From: Trichobilharzia regenti
Lineage: Eukaryota; Platyhelminthes; Trematoda; Strigeidida; Schistosomatidae
NCBI GenBank assembly: GCA_944472135.2
Contig: OX235270.1
Location: 45,694,352 to 45,758,351, forward strand
Reading direction: 5' to 3'
Length of the DNA: 64,000 nt
This document shows, piece after piece, positions 47,325 through 58,247 of this stretch. The notes under the pieces were generated by a model that was not told where the DNA came from, made no database searches, and saw only the letters and a list, made by a program, of their open reading frames with translations. Positions within the stretch are counted from its first letter, which is position 1, and each line of letters opens with the position of its first letter. Made by a program: the position numbers and the translations under genes.

Positions 47325-49703
47325 CTGTATCCAATAAGGACTTTGGACCTAAACAAATCTTTTAAAAAGGAAGTTCTCTGGTTGGCATGAAGACGACTTC
47401 ACGAATCAATTTCTAAGTAAACCAGTGATGGTCTTCTTTTTCTCTATCATACTAGTTACCAATACTTAGACTGATCATGCATAGCATTCAGACTGTTATA
47501 TGATGAACTTTAAAAGGGTGTTTTAGTAAACATATGAATTATTATTTTGTTTAAATAACGAAAATCTTACTTTTACTTAACCTCAGTTGACAATATAATG
47601 ACTAGAATGATGACATACTGGAGGAAATAAGTTGTTTTCTTTAAATCTAACTACTTAATTTGGTGTAGGCTTATTGAATTCATATTCACTAGATTCCGTT
47701 TACTGAGAGTGGTTCATCAAGTCAAAATTGGTCATAAATACTAATGGATTACAGCAAATGAAACTTGCACTATTTCACGAATGAGTGGATGCTGAAAATT
47801 GTAAACCGTTGGACTACAACCTAGTGACTTTATAATCTGCTGGTTACATAAAATTACTGACTCATGAAATAGACTACCTACCAGTCAGGTTCTCATTAAG
47901 CTCAGATGAAGAGTTCGAAAGTGACATAAAATAGGTTGCTTGATATTCATTGACCACTTCATTTAATGTCAGGTCGTACCGAAACTAGCTTTGACATCAC
48001 CAGCAGTATTAAGTTTCATGTTTCAAGTTAAGTGGTGTCAGAAGTAGAAAGCACACGGATAAAATGGCGAAAACACGGAGGAAATGGGCAATTTTTATTT
48101 GTTGAAACGTGGAAGAAAGTGAGAAAAATGCAAAATAAAATACCCACTTCCCTATGTTTTCAGTGAACGAATTACCCAGTCCTTCCATTTCTCCCATTTA
48201 CATAAAAAAAAACCATTTTTTTTCCAATGGGTAGTCAATGTCATCTCTAAAAATACCTCCCTCTACCACACTTTATCCAATTTCGGACAAAATTGCGCTC
48301 ACGGTTTTACCCGCTTTACTCATGTTCCGGCACTTTCCTATCCACTGAATGCTCACTCTAAAATGCAGCATCAAGCAAAGTGTTCTGGCATCCTGAGACA
48401 ATCATGTTGTGATTTACTTGCTGAGATTAATCTATGGTATGGAAAAGCAATATCCAGTTTGTTAGAATGTCTATTTTTTATGAATATAATTACGAGTACA
48501 GTTAAATTCACACATGAAATTAAGTTCAAACCTTTCGGTGTGATTCACTTACTCGGCACTGCCGGTAAATATTTGAGCAGAGTGCAGTAGTCAACCTTGT
48601 GCTCAGAAGTTTCAATAACTACAATGTGCGTGATTCGCAGTATCTCCAGCAGTTTGAGATTGATCAACTTTTTATAATCCGTAAAAGTAATGAGCTATGT
48701 ATTCGCTACTCTTTCAATCAGTAATATTGTCTGTGAAATTAAAAATTCATAAATATCATTATATCGTGGTTCCGCGTTTTTGTTTTTGGCCCTGAAATTC
48801 AGCTTAACAAATACATGACCGAACAGCGTCTTCATCAGTTCCACGACTTAAACTGTCGCTTATATTTAAATCTCTCATCAGAACAGCAATTCTAAATCTG
48901 ATAAATAAAACTCATGTATTATCTACGAGATGTGTAATGATAAGTTCATTTTTTAGCGCGGAGAACTGGTCCGATTGTTTCAGTCACTCGTTGATAATCA
49001 TCTAATTAAATATTCACTAATTTGCTTTCAAATTAACTATTAGTCACTTTAAAGTTTTAATATATTAGTTTCCAACAATTTTAATGGTCAATAGTGTCAG
49101 AATAATAAATGATAGTTTACAAAATTCTTAATTGAATGCATTAAAAGTTTCATTTTTAAATGCATGAAACACTTTTCTGACAAGATAACCTAATTACTTA
49201 CATGAAAAAAAAAATTCAGTTGGCTGAATTTCTTTCCTCTTCTGTTTCCGTTTTGTGTAAATTAGTAAAGCAGACAAAAATGACACTAATGAGAAAGAAT
49301 AATAATTTAAAAAAACAATAAAGGCTTGGATGAAGACATATTTATATACTTATACTCCGTCTGTCTAGTGATAGTCAGTGCAAAACTGTCTTTGAAGTAA
49401 AATGGTGTATGTTGTATCTCATAAAGCTAAAATAATAGCGCACTTCAAACAAATATATTAGCGTAGTGTTCTCGATTCTTAGGGAATTTCATCTTAGGCT
49501 TATCTGGTAGTCAGCATAACTTGCTATTTTCAAATCTACCAAAGTGTCTTGTTATACCATTTAATAATTAAGCTATTTTGATGATCTGAGCAGATCTGTT
49601 ATAATTGAATATTATATTGTGGTGGTGTGATACAGGCAATGTGTACCAACGGAATGTTATTCTCACATGTTCCCACAGTTCCATTCAGTATTAACAACAG
49701 ATT
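47325..49703. other. intronic sequence, nothing recognised
   Basis: AT-rich. Purine/pyrimidine-rich patches occur around 48120-48240, but no repeat family or exon was recognised. Confidence 0.45.
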
Positions 49704-49714
49704 AAGATATATCT

Positions 49715-49940
49715 GTGTCGGTGGCACGGCGATTAGGACACTCGCCAACCATGCACGTGCTCCGGAGTTTGATCCCCGGCAGACGCATTCCCTTACCTCG
49801 CCAAGCCAGTAGTAAGTCTGGTAAAGAGGAAAAGTTGGGTATGAGGCTATCAAACCCATCCTGTAAAATAAACACTGCTACAGAAACTTTAAGCCACCAG
49901 CTTGAGACCCTATGTTCCACTGGGAACGAGAAGGAAAAAA
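49715..49940 (+). mobile_element. tRNA-Gly-derived SINE, family A, with target-site duplication
   Basis: The head is GTGTCGGTGGCACGGCG with the B box GAGTTTGATCCCCGG. The body and 3' end are as in the 47.1 kb copy (CTGGTAAAGAGG, CCATCCTGTAAAATAAAC, CCCTATGTTCCACTGGG). Flanking repeats AAGATATATCT (49704-49714) and AAGATACATCT (49941-49951) look like the target-site duplication. Confidence 0.88.
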
Positions 49941-50096
49941 AAGATACATCTATTTGATGTTAGAGACAGAACACTTTCCCACAATTCAATAGTGCATCGG
50001 CAACAGAATACTATGTATATTTGAACATCCTATTTCTTGTCATTCGATGAAAACCAAAATCACAAGCTCAGTGATTGGGTAACGAATATAAACTGT

Positions 50097-50118
50097 AAAT
50101 ATATATATATATATATAC
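50097..50118. repeat. (TA)n microsatellite
   Basis: About 22 bases of alternating A and T. Confidence 0.93.
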
Positions 50119-50344
50119 AGCGGCTTGATTAACGAAAAATATAATTTGGCTTCTGTATCTTGCCTTCTGTTGTTACAATATAATAACTACCAAATATATT
50201 TCCGATATTTTTCAACAAAGTCAATTTGAAGAAATCTAAAAAATTTAGAATGTGGTGTATCCATAGTTTTATCAAGGCATACGATTTCGTGAAGCTTGAA
50301 ATCTATTAGGAATCTGTCTGTAAAATGAAGTACTAAAATATTTT

Positions 50345-51012
50345 CTATAGTTTGGTTTGCAAGGGTTAGTTATGTTTTTATGAGTTGATCACGGATTGAT
50401 ATCAGTTAGAGAAGCATTGAAAACCAAGGAGTACTGGACAGCTGCTGTTTCATCCTAGTTTGTGAATCATCGGAAGTACACACCCACTGGGATTCGAACC
50501 CAGGACATTCCGGTTACAAGGCAAGCTAGCTCGTATACCATTCAGCCACTGAGACCCGATTCAATGGCTCATGAATTCTAACTTCTACCATTTCCTGATT
50601 TAGCATAACTAACCCTCACAAACCAAAAACTATAGAAAATTAATCTGATGCTCGCTAGTGACTTGATACAGGATGGAGTTTCCTGCGGTTCTAGCGAGAA
50701 GTCGTGACCAGTGAGGTCCAATTATATGTCACGTGTGTGGATGGATGTCCCACCAACAACAGTGGTTGGGGTCTCGCTTAATCACGAATTGGTAGAAGTT
50801 AGAATTCATGAGCCATTGAATCGCGTCTCGGTGGCTGAATGTTATACGAGCTAGCTTGCCTTGTAACCGGAATGTCCTGGGTTCGAATCCCAGTGGGTGC
50901 GTAGTGCTGATGCTTCCCAAACTAGGATGAAACAGCAGGTGTCCAGTACTTCCTGGTTTCCAATGCTTCTCTCACTGATATCAATCCGTGACCAACTCGT
51001 AAAAAATAAAAT
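50345..51012. repeat. family C repeat, inverted pair with conserved spacer
   Basis: A minus-oriented unit (50345-50603) and a plus-oriented unit (about 50831-51012) flank a spacer (50604-50830). The spacer, starting CATAACTAACCCTCACAAACC, is nearly identical to 9463-9690. The plus unit has CTTGTAACCGGAATG and the B box GGGTTCGAATCCCAG; the minus unit has the same elements inverted. The minus unit is itself bounded by an inverted sequence of about 30 bases (CTATAGTTTGG...GTTATG on the left, CATAACTAACC...CTATAG on the right). Confidence 0.82.
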
Positions 51013-52389
51013 ATTTCAGAAAACCTTCTGATTGTAAATGAAAGTATTAAACAGGATAGAATTACGGGAATAATGAAGTATGTATTTCCAGAATTTCACC
51101 ATTGAAATCCCGAAACCTAATATAAATATATGAGACATTGTTTATACTGTATATAATCACGTTTTAATAAATCTTATGCAGTTTTACTGTACCTCCTGAT
51201 TTCTAGGATTTGACTGACCATGATTGAAGGCATAAAAGCTTTCATGCTTAAATCAACATTCATATTTCTATGCTTAAATACAGGGATACAGTGAAAGTAG
51301 TAAGGTGATAAATAACAGTGTAACAGTAAAATTACTAATGTTACATATCATACATTTCATTTTCGTCTTTTCTACTTCAAGATGAAAATGAGATAAATAT
51401 AAGATCAAGGATGTTTGAGGTGTCTGACATACATTTATTAAGGTGACTGAACCAATTGACTAGATAAAGCACAACAATTAAATCAAAATCCAAAATTCTT
51501 CTAGAACAAAAATGCTGTTTAGAATAAGGTCTGTCGATTATTCTGCAAGATTTCTGCTGCCATTAGAACAGAGTAACTTCCTTTCATTAGATCAAACCTA
51601 TGGATAATTCACTACTGCAATTCGCATGAATGAAAAAATGAAATACAATTTATGCGTAAACCAAGAGGTATAATTTCAACTACTGATAGATTTCTGTGTA
51701 CCTTTTGGCAACATTTACTCAAAGCCGGCTATTTAAAGAGATTGTGGCAGACTGGAGGGTTAATCTCTACCCCTATAATGCGAAAGTCTGAAAGAGAAAA
51801 GGAAAAGAGATAAAGTGATTCTGAAAGCAGAATAAATCAATTCATCGTGCACATAAAAGAAGTTAGATTGGGTGAGTAAATTAAATTAAAAATGGAATGA
51901 GAATGAAATGATAGTCATTGTACAATTCATTCTAATGAACAGCTTTAACTTTTGATGATACAAAAGAAATTTTAGAATCTCTATTTTTGTTATAATATGT
52001 TTACTGATAAAAAGAGATTAAAAAATTGTGCCAACCGACAAATCATATTTTTGTGAAGTTTATCAGTCCGAATCAACGAAATTCCATCAAGACTCTTTTT
52101 AACATTTGGTATTTCTACTTTAAAAGTCAATCTGAACGAAGAATATTCTTTTCAATAATTTCTCTTAAAAATTGAAAGGTTTTAAGGAAAATTAAAAATA
52201 AGAGGAGGGAAAAAAATTTTTTTTTTTATTTCTACTTTAGTTAAGTAACACAGAATATTATCTAAATCTGATATCTTGTAACAAAAGAACAGATTTCGAT
52301 TTATTTTGTCATTAATTTAACGTTTGCATACACCTTTGATTTAAGATAATGTCTTCATAAACGTCACTCTCGGCAGCAGAATTTTTAAA
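51013..52389. other. intronic sequence, nothing recognised
   Basis: AT-rich; a T-rich tract lies at about 52215-52231. No repeat family or exon recognised. Confidence 0.45.
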
Positions 52390-52575
52390 AAATTTTCATA
52401 ACAGCTAGATTTCACACCGCATTTTTGATACAAGTATGGAATTTTCAGCATGTGATATCGGTAGCCCAATTTTGCAGGCCGACCATAGATATTAGGTGTG
52501 CGTCGGCAGGAGATCGAACCTCGGACCATGTGCACGGTCGGCGAGAGTCCTAACCACTGTGCCACCGATGTACAT
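52390..52575 (-). mobile_element. tRNA-derived SINE, family B
   Basis: The minus-strand head is CATCGGTGGCACAGTGG with GGTTAGGACTCTCGCCG and the B box GAGGTTCGATCTCC. The body contains TTGGGCTACCGATATC, CATGCTGAAAATTCC and AAAATGCGGTGTG. Nearly the full family B length. Confidence 0.82.
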
Positions 52576-53734
52576 TTGAAAAGACTACTTTTAAATTGAC
52601 GATTTTTTTTCTTGTGTACAATACTATTTCTTCATGTTGTAATAATGGAATATTCCGTGCTCTAAATGAGGTAAATCCAAATGGTTCATATAACAATTTC
52701 CCTATTAATTTCGAATCAAATGCTGCATCTTTCAGCTTGATAAACATTGCTTACATCAACACAAACATCGCACTTATTCGAATGGATGTTCTAGCATAAT
52801 TTCCACACATAAGCATGAGAGTAGGTTTAATCATCAGTTAAATGTATTCAGTTGTAAAAAATGGAGAAAGAAGCTTCCATTCTACATCCTTTATCTGAAT
52901 GCAAAAGAAGCGTATTTTGGATCTGTTTTTTATGAGGCCTTTAGATGAAAAAAATTCAGAATATTGTGGCTAATCAAGCAATGTGACAGGAATATTCTGT
53001 TCAATGATACAAAATAACAACATTTGCCAGTCAGTATTTACCTTATTGTAAATTTTCATCAATATTTTATTTTGTTTTCGTTATTTATCCTTCCTAATAT
53101 ATACAAAACTCCATTCACTTCAAAGTTACTCGCTAATTAACAAAAACAATTTGAACAGCAGTCGTCCGCGAAATAAAGGCAAACAAATAAAAGAACGAGA
53201 GTGTAAAAGAAAGAAATAAATTACTTACTATGAAATCTGTTATTATAGTTATCAAAACCTGGCATGAAACTAGGACGCACTCATCCCAAACGGGTGAGTG
53301 AAGAGTGCATATAGTTGAGAATCTCATTTAACAGTTAAACAACTAATTTATAGTAGTGGACTTTGTTTAAAAAGAGAACCGGATTTCTTTAGGAAGCATC
53401 ACAATTATCGCATTTTATTCCTGCAATCTATAAATAGTGGTAGATGGAGTGAGGATAAAATATCATAATTCATACTACTGCAAAGGCGACTCAGAGCTGA
53501 TGCTTCGGAAGGTAAAATACTTGAGTAAATTAATTTTCTTTATAGCAGTTGACTCGTTACTACTACTTGTTTGAAAGGTGAAACAAAGTTCTTCTGTTTA
53601 AGCTACGAAATACTGACAAGCCCCAAAAATTACATGCACACACTAGTGTATAAATAAAGCCTAACAAAATATTCTAATACTTCTTAAACTCTTTATTGGC
53701 AGTCCCATTCCCATAAGCGTGGTCGTTGTTTTTT
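52576..53734. other. intronic sequence, nothing recognised
   Basis: AT-rich; no repeat family or exon recognised. Confidence 0.45.
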
Positions 53735-54005
53735 TATTTATATCATTATTCCTTAAGATCTTAGTGGAAAATATGGCTTCAACAGCCAGTCTATGTTGTT
53801 CCTGTTCTCTACGGTCTTTTTCAGCTGGCCACAGGAGTGCCTTTAAGCTTTCATCTCCTCCTTAAATGATCTCCTCTGTGTCACCCTAGGACGCTCAACT
53901 CGCCGTTGCTTACTTGTACTTTACTTGAGGGCCCGGTGTGAGGTGTAAGCTGACGGTCTCCTCAGTGTGTGTTCGATCAATCTCCATTTACTTCGGCATT
54001 TTTGT
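53735..54005 (-). mobile_element. old RTE 3' fragment
   Basis: The minus strand begins next to ATCATTATTCCTTAAG, followed by degenerate RTE end sequence (TTAGTGGAAAATATGGCTTC, CTCATCTCC-like stretches) and GAGGGCCCGGTGTGAGGTG. It is truncated near 54005 and faces a plus-strand RTE fragment. Confidence 0.66.
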
Positions 54006-54064
54006 TTAGTGTTGTATAATTACTAATTTAAGGCATCTTTGAAGCCAAAAACATTTCAAAAGTG

Positions 54065-54570
54065 ATGAAAGGTTGATTGATCCAGTATTTAAATTAACAG
54101 GAAAACAATTTCTTTCTGATTTTTCAACATTTAAGTTATGTCAGTGCTTCTGCATGGTTCAAAGACTCAGTGAGAGCGCAACGGAAATTGTTTCCAATGT
54201 GTCGCAGATTTTTGTCTACAGCTGCTGGCTACTGGCTCGATACTTTAGACAACATGGCCAGAATGAATATGCATGAATAAATTCTAACCACGAACGAAGC
54301 AGGTAACTACTTCTCAATAAGTTTGTTGAATGATATAGAGATATATCAGACATACACTGTGGAGGCATTCAGGTGACATAGGACGCCATACCTTTGGGTG
54401 GAAACCGAATAGACATCCGAGTAAGACATGATAGACGTCGTCTGAGTAGGAGATAAGAGTTAACAGACAAATCTGGAGCCAACTAAAAAAGATTAGAGAG
54501 AACAGTGTCAAATAGTGATTTTCTGCTGACGCTTTATGCTCCACTAGAAGCTTAACGAATAAATAAAAAT
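54065..54570 (+). mobile_element. old RTE 3' fragment, opposite orientation
   Basis: TCAGTGCTTCTGCATGGTTC parallels the LLYGSETW-coding block. A degenerate tail domain and GACGCTTTATGCTCCACTAG, corresponding to the RTE 3' end, follow, then AATAAATAAAAATAG. Strongly mutated; arranged 5' to 5' with the fragment at 53735-54005. Confidence 0.65.
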
Positions 54571-56057
54571 AGTTTGATCGGCTTATAGCAAGTTATAAAT
54601 ACAAAGAAACCTTTTCTGCGTATATCGTAAGTGCTACTATCGTTAAGCACGTAACATTTACTTCTTCAATATTAGTAAAACTACATGGGTGCATTTTACT
54701 CGTAATTATGGGAGCTTTCATCTGATTATTATGTAAGCATATTCAGAATATGATAAAAACTGTTAAAAATGCACTGACAAATCATCATTTCTACCAATTC
54801 ATCCACAAAATTTGATGCATCTCCTACAAACATAACAAAATATCTCCTATGAATTGGATGAGCGGTTGTCAATATAAAACTTACATTTAACTCAATCGGA
54901 AAATGATTTCCTTCTTTTGTAATATATTTAATGAGTGACCTTAAATCTATATGATAATGTATCTGACCTGAAGGTTAATAGTCTCCTGCAGCTTAATTGA
55001 TGCACTGTAACAATAACACAAACACGATAACACATATATGCATCGTGCTTCATTTAAATGTACGAATATTTTGGATTATAACCTTTTACTAATACAGATG
55101 ATAAACACTTTGCGTTATATTGTTTTAACCCATAGTTACTTATTCCGTGACAGCAGTAGCTTTGGAAATCTTTCTATCAGCTTGCCCTATGGATATATAT
55201 ATGCATAATATGTTAGTTAGAATGTAAAATGGTCTTACTTAGACCCTAGGGACTAGAGAAGTCACGACATGACTGAAGAAGTAAATGTTTTATTTTTTTA
55301 ATTGAAAACAATAAATTCCCAACAAATATCTATCCTCGCTCTTTTACTATGACTTCTTTAAAATGTTAATAATCCGCCACTTTTGCAAAACATGTTTTGA
55401 AAACGTGCTGAACAGTTAAGTGACTACATAACCGTATACACGCTTATCCACCTGACTGAAGATAACTCAGCTTTAAAAAAACATTAATTGTCAAGAGTAA
55501 TTAAAAGTGAAAGGTATTGAATGAATAGAGGAAATTAGTAGAAAAGCATATATTGAAATGGAATTTTTCCACTGCATTAAAAGCTTTCATTGAACGAATT
55601 TTAAGGAGTAACTATAGCGCGTAGGGCAAAAGTATTTTATAAAATACGCAAGACTTAAGAAGTATTCGTTTTCGCTTACAGAAGGAATATAGGCATCTTG
55701 ACAGCGAAAATGTCTACTTCACAAATCCCAACAAAAATAATATATAAATACATAATTATATTGTGTATTCTTTTTAATTTCCCAACTTTTATTACTGACA
55801 GAAAATTCCTGGCTCTGACTATGATACAAAAATTGCCATTTACATCTGTGAATTTTTATGTAGTCATTATCATTTTATGAACAGCTTTGAAGTTAGAATG
55901 TCTTCTGCCTTGAAGTAAATTATATTAACTCTGACTTGTATATCAGCATGGTAGAGTAAGTCACAGCTTCACAGACTCAAGTATCGAAAACAGTCAATAT
56001 GTTTTATCTGTCAAACTCACTTGGAAGAGGATAGAAACCTGCAACACAAAGTTCAAT
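54571..56057. other. intronic sequence, nothing recognised
   Basis: AT-rich; no repeat family or exon recognised. Confidence 0.45.
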
Positions 56058-56114
56058 TCATTAGTATTATTTTGTCTTCTCAGTTGTAATATTTTGCATT
56101 TTCAACTCTCTTGT
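56058..56114 (-). mobile_element. PLE-associated sequence fused to an RTE fragment
   Basis: The complement of this segment (GAACAAGAGAGTTGAAAATG and onward to AATACTAATGAA) matches 62932-62992 with about one mismatch over roughly 57 bases. That region lies just beyond the 3' end of the PLE ORF at 63 kb. RTE sequence begins immediately at 56115. Confidence 0.75.
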
Positions 56115-56958
56115 TCTTGCAACAGGCTGTTGGAAATATTCTTTGTGACCCACCCGCCAAGTTCCTGGTCCGTTCCGTATAGAAGAACTGACTGACTTGA
56201 CGTTGTTTGTATTGAAAATCCAACCGAATTTTGTTGTTGGTGCTGGCTGAGTGACGAAGATTTCCTTCCAGATTGGTTTCAGGTTAATGAGCGAATGTGT
56301 TTCTCGCCTTCCCGATTCTCGCTCGATTTGACATCCTCGTCCGTTCCGACCGGCTGTAGTTGAAACAATGTTCCCTAGATAAGTGAATGATGTCACCTCT
56401 TTCAAATCCCTCCATTGATGGTGATTGACGCTGGATGTTGCTGTTGTTGGTTGGTTGGTTATTTTCACAACCTCCGTCTTGTCTATGTTCACCTGGAATC
56501 CTATCTTCGCTGGCTGCTTGTTCGACCAGTTTGTCGGTTTTCGCTTGTAAGTCTTCGATTTGTGTGACATCACACATAGATCTTCCTTGAAATCCAGGTC
56601 TTTTAGGTTCTTCGCGTCGGTCCAGGATATTCCTGTCTACTCGTTTCCCACTCACTTTCTGACGCATAATCCAGTCAGTCCACCACAATTAGGAATATCA
56701 TTCATTGGTGATAATAAGCCAGCATCCTTGTCTGACTCTTGTGTTTACTCCAAACGCCTCGTTGAGTTCTCTGTTGTGGATCACTTGACATGTTCCGTTG
56801 TCGTACAGCTGTTGAATAAGATTGATGAATATTTAGGGTACGCCGTAGTACTCGGGTAGTTTCCAAATTACTTCGCGGTCAACGCTGTCTGTCGAAAGCC
56901 TTCTCGAAGTCGATATAGTTGAGGTAGAGGTTTGACTGCCATTCCAATTGGCTGTCTA
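56115..56958 (-). mobile_element. RTE internal fragment, third subfamily, missing its 3' end
   Basis: The minus strand reads from the FDFEKAFDS-coding region (near 56930) through LKEVTSFTYLGNIVSTTAG and the frame-shifted GRGCQIERESGRRETHSL to GTWRVGHKEYFQQPVA, where it stops at 56115 instead of continuing to the RTE end. It is nearly identical to 40370-40665, including the frameshift. Loss of the 3' end is unusual for a target-primed LINE copy. Confidence 0.87.
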
Positions 56959-57839
56959 TTACGCTTTTATTCATAGAATCAGATAATGTAACTATAAAAT
57001 TATAATCAGATGTGGTTATATCACTTTATGGTCGTGAATTTGGCCTAACTCGTGTTCTCCTTTTCCGTGAGAAATTTGCAAACTTGGTCCAGATTTCAAA
57101 TTCAAGTTAAATCATCAGTCAGTCATATCAGTATATAAGCAGCATACTGACAGAATTTCAACAGTAATCAGTAACTGGTCTTCTTATTTAATTTAATTCC
57201 ATAGGGGATAGAAATGATTAAGTCGATTGTGAAGATAATTTGAGACGGCAAAAACGTGATTTCGGCACTACTCATTCTAGCGACATAGCAGTGAAAGTAA
57301 GATAGATTAAGGAACTGATTTCATCTGTACGGATGTTGGGATCCTATGTTGGGAAGTTTGATTTCCTTGAATACTAACAAAAGCTGTTTTATCCACGTGA
57401 CTACTTACCAAACTGTTGCCATAAAATAAAGCATTTTATGAAAATTGATGACTCGATATTAAAAGCAAGCCTCAGAGATGAACAGCCTAATGAGATCTTT
57501 CGGTTTACTTCCAGATCTGACAGACAAAGATACGAAGACATAACTCCAATGAATGCGTGTCTAGAATGAAAAAAAGAAACTTATCTTTCATCCAAAATGT
57601 TTATCAGTGGAACTAATATCTGAATCTCCTTATTTGTAAACCTGCTGTACAAACTTCTGCACAGCACATTTAACCGGTTACACTAAAAAACATGCATTAT
57701 TCGGTTACAGGGTGATAAAACGTTATTACATATACGCTTAAGAAATTAATAGTGTCATGAAAACACTGCCACCTAGTTTTGATCTGTGTTTTGCATTTTA
57801 CAAATTAATTATTTCGACTTGAAATACAATCTTTTTCAG
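56959..57839. other. end of intron 2
   Basis: AT-rich; ends with the acceptor ACAATCTTTTTCAG before exon 3. Confidence 0.5.
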
Positions 57840-58247
57840 AAACTAGCGCTGAAAGATTTCTCCTCGGAAGTTCGAGCGAATTTGGATATCGACATGTTCA
57901 TTAAAGAAGCAACTCTGCTATTGGACCTGGATGGATCCACCTTGGAAGATATTATCAGTTCTATGTTAGAAGCAGTTTTTGATAATCGACCTATTGTCGA
58001 TACAACTACTACAGCATCGGTGACTGCAACAACTAATACACATGCTAGTGCCAGCTCCCTGATGAGATCGATTCAAACCAGTGGTCTCGAACTTCGGCAA
58101 CTGTTAGTAGTGGTTTTGGACCAAAGGTTAACTTCTCTATATCCGGAAATTCTGATAAAACAAATACATCGAAAGTTGACGTAGAAAACATGAAACTGGA
58201 AGCTAAAAATTCCCTTCTGATGCAAATAAACTTTCAAGGATGTTCAT
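57840..58247 (+). CDS. host gene, third exon, SLC4-like cytoplasmic-domain segment, with a frameshift
   Basis: The acceptor TACAATCTTTTTCAG precedes 57840, and the donor GTGAGT follows 58247. From phase 0 it reads KLALKDFSSEVRANLDIDMF and then IKEATLLLDLDGSTLEDIIS, followed by a Thr/Ser/Ala-rich linker. The LLLDLDGSTLEDI block resembles the conserved LLDL..TLEEI segment of the cytoplasmic domain of SLC4 anion exchangers and sodium-bicarbonate cotransporters; this is a similarity of one short block. The entry frame stops at 58182-58184, while another frame, open from about 58046, continues VDVENMKLEAKNSLLMQ to the donor and alone joins exon 4. A one-base loss between about 58046 and 58184 would explain this, either a real mutation or an assembly error. 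SLC4 proteins move bicarbonate across the plasma or tegument membrane. Confidence 0.55.
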
